A DNA stretch of 64,000 nt. Source: Microcebus murinus (Eukaryota; Chordata; Mammalia; Primates; Cheirogaleidae). The stretch is from positions 13,607,501 through 13,671,500 of the forward strand of contig NC_134108.1 of assembly GCF_040939455.1 (NCBI RefSeq), given 5' to 3'. This document shows, in pieces, positions 60,513 to 64,000 of this stretch. The notes below the pieces were generated by a model. That model made no database searches. It saw only the letters and a list, made by a program, of their open reading frames with translations, and had not been told where the DNA came from. Made by a program: the position numbers and the translations under genes. Each line of letters begins with the position of its first letter. Position 1 is the stretch's first letter.

Positions 60513-62301
60513 GTGAGTACCCCGAGCACCCTGCTCCTGACCTGTCCCTGGAAATCACAGTTCTGTGACAAGGAACAGTCCATCTGCAGCACGAGGGATT
60601 TATGAAGTCTCTGAACACCATGCTGCCCTTGAACTCGTGGACGTGGATGTGCAAAACAAAACCCTGTTATTAAGTTACCTTTTGAGTGGAACTGGGCTGT
60701 TTTTAGGTCCACGAACCTGTTGTTATGACCAGCCTGTTCCTTCACACTGAGCACTTAGGAAGATCCTTTTAATGGAAAGCAAAAAAAAAAAAAAGTTTTG
60801 GCTCTCAAAAGTCATTAGGCATGTTTTCAAATTCAACTAATGATTTTTGAACCAAGGTTATCCTTGGAGCAGCAGATTCTAGCTAATAGATTACTAACGT
60901 GCACTTTTTTAAAGTTCATTCTCTGGGCTTATTGATTCGTTTAATGACCTTGGGAATTTTTTTATCTTCTGTTCTTAGTATGCTCATTCTGGAGAAAACA
61001 ATTCTGACTAACAAGAGGGATTTGGGGAAAAGCTAGCAAGGCATTGTGTATATTACCAGTTCTATTTATGCAGCTATAGGCTATGTATCCTAAGGTCTAT
61101 CATAACATTACTGGCCCTCCTCAAGTTACTCTCCAAATAATTTTTTCCAAAGAACTACCTGTTTTGCTACACATACTTAAGGAAGAGAATTTTAAAGTAA
61201 ATCTCTTTTCTGCCTCAGTCTTTTTCACACCCAAAGGACTGCTTAGTAAAATGAAAGAAAAATTAATTTCCTTATGTCTAATCACAACTCACACATGCTA
61301 CTTTTTGAAACCAGAGAAAAGAACTGCCCTAGCCATATATATTGATTTCATGATCCTCACAATTACAGAAGAGTAATCAATCATGAGCTATTTTTTGCCC
61401 AGTTTGGCTTATTATACCAACTTCTATTATAATGAAGCCTCTTTTTTTATGTTCTTTTGAAGATTCACAACATGAACCTTTTTTTTTTTAATTTCAGAAT
61501 ATGATGGGGGGACAAATGTTTAGGTTACATATACCACCTTTGCCCTGCACGAGTCCAAGCTACTAATGTTGTTTTATGATGATCATGCTGACATCACTGG
61601 GATTACACTTAACCTCAATCAAAAGTAATCAGAGTAACTTAATAGCATTGTGATTTATTAAAGGCTTTGCAACCTTTGAACCATAAAGTTCAGTATAACA
61701 GGAGTACCTCAAAATGATTTGTTCTTTCAATTTTTGAATACTGTGCATGATATTAAAAATGGATTTGGAAACTTTTTCTTTTTGATTTGAAAATTTAGTC
61801 CCTTGATACCTGTTAAACATTGCTTGAGTTTCTTCATAAAAACCAGCTGGCTTTGATATTGCCTTATATTCTTAAGTATTTTAATTATTTAATGCAAAAA
61901 TGTTCCCATGGAATTTGTGGTACTATTGTCTTTCCCACATTTCAGTTTCAGAAAGAAGAAGAGAGAACAACTTGCCAAAAAAGTGTAGACTACATTGCCA
62001 CCTGAGAGCTCTGAGTATAGATTTAAGTCCCAGATTGGTTTAATCTGTTTTGATTCATGAATTTAAAGGGCTTCTCATGCAAAATTATGCGTGCAAAGTA
62101 TGTCTTTCAGGCATCACTTTTTGTAATCGTGAATGTTTCACCTGTTTAAAAAGCATTTTTTTGAACTTTGCTTGTAGTAGAGTGTCACAGAGAAGTAAAA
62201 CAGCCACTTCTCTTGCTCAGAAACTACAAAGATAGATTCCCAGAGACTCTTGCCCTCATGAGCAATTTGGTGACAGGGGTCTGTTTTTTATGTGTAAACA
62301 G
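60513..62301 (+). other. SYNE2: SYNE2 intron q-r
   Basis: A short L1 3' end (61475-61565) and an A-run at 60781-60795. Nothing else recognised. Confidence 0.75.
61475..61565 (-). mobile_element. Short L1 3' end, strepsirrhine type
   Basis: T-run, then TTTCAGAATATGATGGGGGG and GTTTAGGTTACATATACCAC. About 90 bp, 5'-truncated. Confidence 0.65.
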
Positions 62302-62428
62302 ATGAAACTCCTGGGTGAATGCAGTGGCAGTATAGACACAGTGAGGAGATTGGAACACAAACTGAAGGAGGAAGAAGAGAGCCTTCCTGGCTTTGTTAAC
62401 CTGCATAGCACCGAGACCCAAACAGCTG
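62302..62428 (+). CDS. SYNE2: SYNE2 exon r (C-terminal rod/linker)
   Basis: Acceptor TGTGTAAACAG, donor ACAGCTG|GTGAGT. It is 42 codons plus one base, starting MKLLGECSGSIDTVRR and ending TETQTA with a split Gly. The first half continues the helix of exon q. The highly charged KLKEEEESLPGF and the Thr-rich end form the hinge before the last repeats. The Met at the start is internal and is not an initiation site. Confidence 0.94.
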
Positions 62429-63004
62429 GTGAGTCCTGGTGTTCAGTTCAAGAAAGAGTGAAATGGGAAATCCTGACGCACTTCATTGTAGTCAATTTCC
62501 ACTAGCCTGCTTGGCCTCCTACACTGTTCTGTCTGAGACCTTCTCTCCCAGTTATAATGATCTCCTCTGACAGGAGAGGAAGGTAAAGAGTGCCTTCCCT
62601 GGTAGTTTATTCCCTTGTTTCATTTATTTGAATGCACTGTCTTTAATGTGTCTAGTCAGGCATTTTATATGTGTGTGCTCAGAGTCCTATTGCAGAAAGA
62701 AACCAAGACCTGAATGACACCCTCGCGCACATGACTACTCCTTACTGCGTGGAACTCTTGACAGAGTTAAATCTCACTTAGCTGGTTTTTTTAGTCTATT
62801 ATCATGAAAAAATGCAAATAGGAAAAACACAGTCATATCGTACTCATGTAAGTGTTATTTCCAGACGACAATAGCAGAAATGCCCAGTGGAATTGTTTTT
62901 TTTCCAGTTGCCATTTAAAGTCAGCCACTAACGTATGTTTGAAGGATTTCCTAAGCCTCGTCTGTGGAGCATGCCCCGTCACCATTCTGTGCATGTCCTG
63001 GCAG
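62429..63004 (+). other. SYNE2: SYNE2 intron r-s
   Basis: Plain intron of 576 bp. I see no repeat or gene. Confidence 0.8.
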
Positions 63005-63216
63005 GCGTCATTGACCGGTGGGAGCTTATCCAGGCCCAGGCCCTGAGCAAGGAGCTGAGGATGAAGCAGAGCCTCCAGAAGTGGCAGCAGTTCAATGCGG
63101 ACCTGAGCAACATCTGGGCCTGGCTGGGGGACACGGAGGAGGAACTGGAGAGGCTCCGGCGCCTGGAGCTCAGCACTGACATCCAGACCATCGAGCGCCA
63201 AATCCAAAAGCTCAAG
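63005..63216 (+). CDS. SYNE2: SYNE2 exon s (start of KASH-proximal spectrin repeat)
   Basis: Acceptor CATGTCCTGGCAG, donor CTCAAG|GTAGCT. Two bases complete Gly, then 70 codons follow, starting VIDRWELIQAQALSKEL and ending ERQIQKLK. Trp residues at DRWELIQ and NIWAWLGD mark helix A of a canonical repeat. Human nesprin-2 continues from here through the last repeats to the KASH membrane anchor, which is outside the window. It is GC-rich like exon o. This is the last exon I can identify. Confidence 0.95.
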
Positions 63217-64000
63217 GTAGCTGCCCTTCCACCTTGCAAATAATTTAATGAGTTGGTATTTTAAGAAATGGCCATTAAAGCTTCTTCTTGAAATATCCAG
63301 GCACCTCTAGGACCTGTTTAACCTCTTCATAAGGGAAATACAGATCTGACCAGGGTCTTCAAGTCTATAGCTAGCGCAGGAGAGAAATCCTTTCCAAGAT
63401 CATACCTGCAGGAATTAGTGGGAGACCAGATGAAATCATTTGACCTTCTCCAACGAGTGAAACTTCTGAAATCGGTTACAGTAGTGGCAAAAGCAATTTT
63501 TTGCTGTAGTAAATGTAACAAAAAACTGTAACTGTGGTGAAACACCTTACTTTAACATTTGGTTTTGGTTTGGCCTGGGTGGGTATGGTACATGAGATAA
63601 ATTCCCTTAACTCCGGCTCTAGACCTTAAAAATCCTCCTTAATGCAGCTACTAAAGTGCATTAGTGCGTGGAGACTGTTGTGAGCATCTTGTGGAGTGAG
63701 CGCTCAGGTTCTCTTTGAAACCCCTTAGGGCCTGTTTTATTGTTAGAACATTAAGATGTGCTCGTCCTCTGGGTTCAGGGATTAAGTGTGTGCTGCTTTT
63801 ATGTTACTATGGTTTTGGTATATGCTATTTATTTGGGGTTGATGTGTTTGTGGCTTGCTTTCTGTGGTTGTGTTGTTTTAAATTTTCAAACAGAGAAATG
63901 AATCTTCCCCATAGATGCTCCAAAAGCAGCAGCCCTGTAAGTTTTAGGACAAGGTACCACTGGATGGGAGATGTAATTTACAATATCTGCATTATGAAAT
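63217..64000 (+). other. SYNE2: SYNE2 intron after exon s (5' part)
   Basis: Begins with the donor GTAGCT and runs off the window. No further exon or repeat recognised. Confidence 0.8.

Overview
This window is nuclear DNA from a primate, most likely a strepsirrhine (lemur, loris or galago). It holds the 3' part of a single gene, SYNE2 (nesprin-2), read on the + strand. Nineteen consecutive coding exons have consensus AG/GT borders and compatible phases. Joined, they give 3,175 nt (1,058 codons plus the base that completes a codon begun upstream) with no stop. The product matches, from memory, the C-terminal spectrin-repeat rod of nesprin-2. The gene begins before base 1, and the C-terminal exons with the KASH anchor lie beyond base 64,000. 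The clade call rests on Alu copies with the prosimian right-arm variant (GTTGCTGTGAG, ACTCTAGCC) and L1 3' ends reading 'ATTATGGGGGTACAAATG'.

Layout: exons a-h (860-29325) encode an array of three-helix spectrin repeats, about two exons per repeat. A 13.6-kb intron follows (29326-42952). It contains what looks like the private first coding exon of the short muscle isoform nesprin-2 alpha-1 (36569-36660). That exon codes 31 residues, the last spanning the junction, and is in phase with exon i at 42953 through a GC rather than a GT donor. Exons i-n (42953-55121) continue the rod. Exon o (55967-56294) encodes an acidic, Ser-rich linker with the kinesin-light-chain-binding LEWD motif. Exon p (58537-58605) is a symmetric 69-nt exon for the conserved 23-residue insert known in nesprins and can be skipped in frame. 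Exons q-s (60370-63216) encode the remaining linker and the start of the next repeat.

The rest is intron. It carries MaLR LTRs (62-465, 21784-22196), a dead Tigger1 DNA transposon (16872-19080), L1 fragments of several ages, a HAL1-like stretch, seven Alu elements, and old L2, MIR, MER5, MER2 and hAT pieces. There is also a 402-nt uninterrupted purine tract (44049-44450). I see no second protein-coding gene, rRNA, tRNA, CRISPR array or bacterial or viral operon. The long open frames outside the exons are repeats or chance.

The observations most worth following up are the alpha-1 first exon with its GC donor, the cassette exon, and a roughly 145-bp direct duplication flanking an LTR in which one 34-bp segment is inverted between the copies. 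Family names for old repeats are from memory and their edges are approximate.
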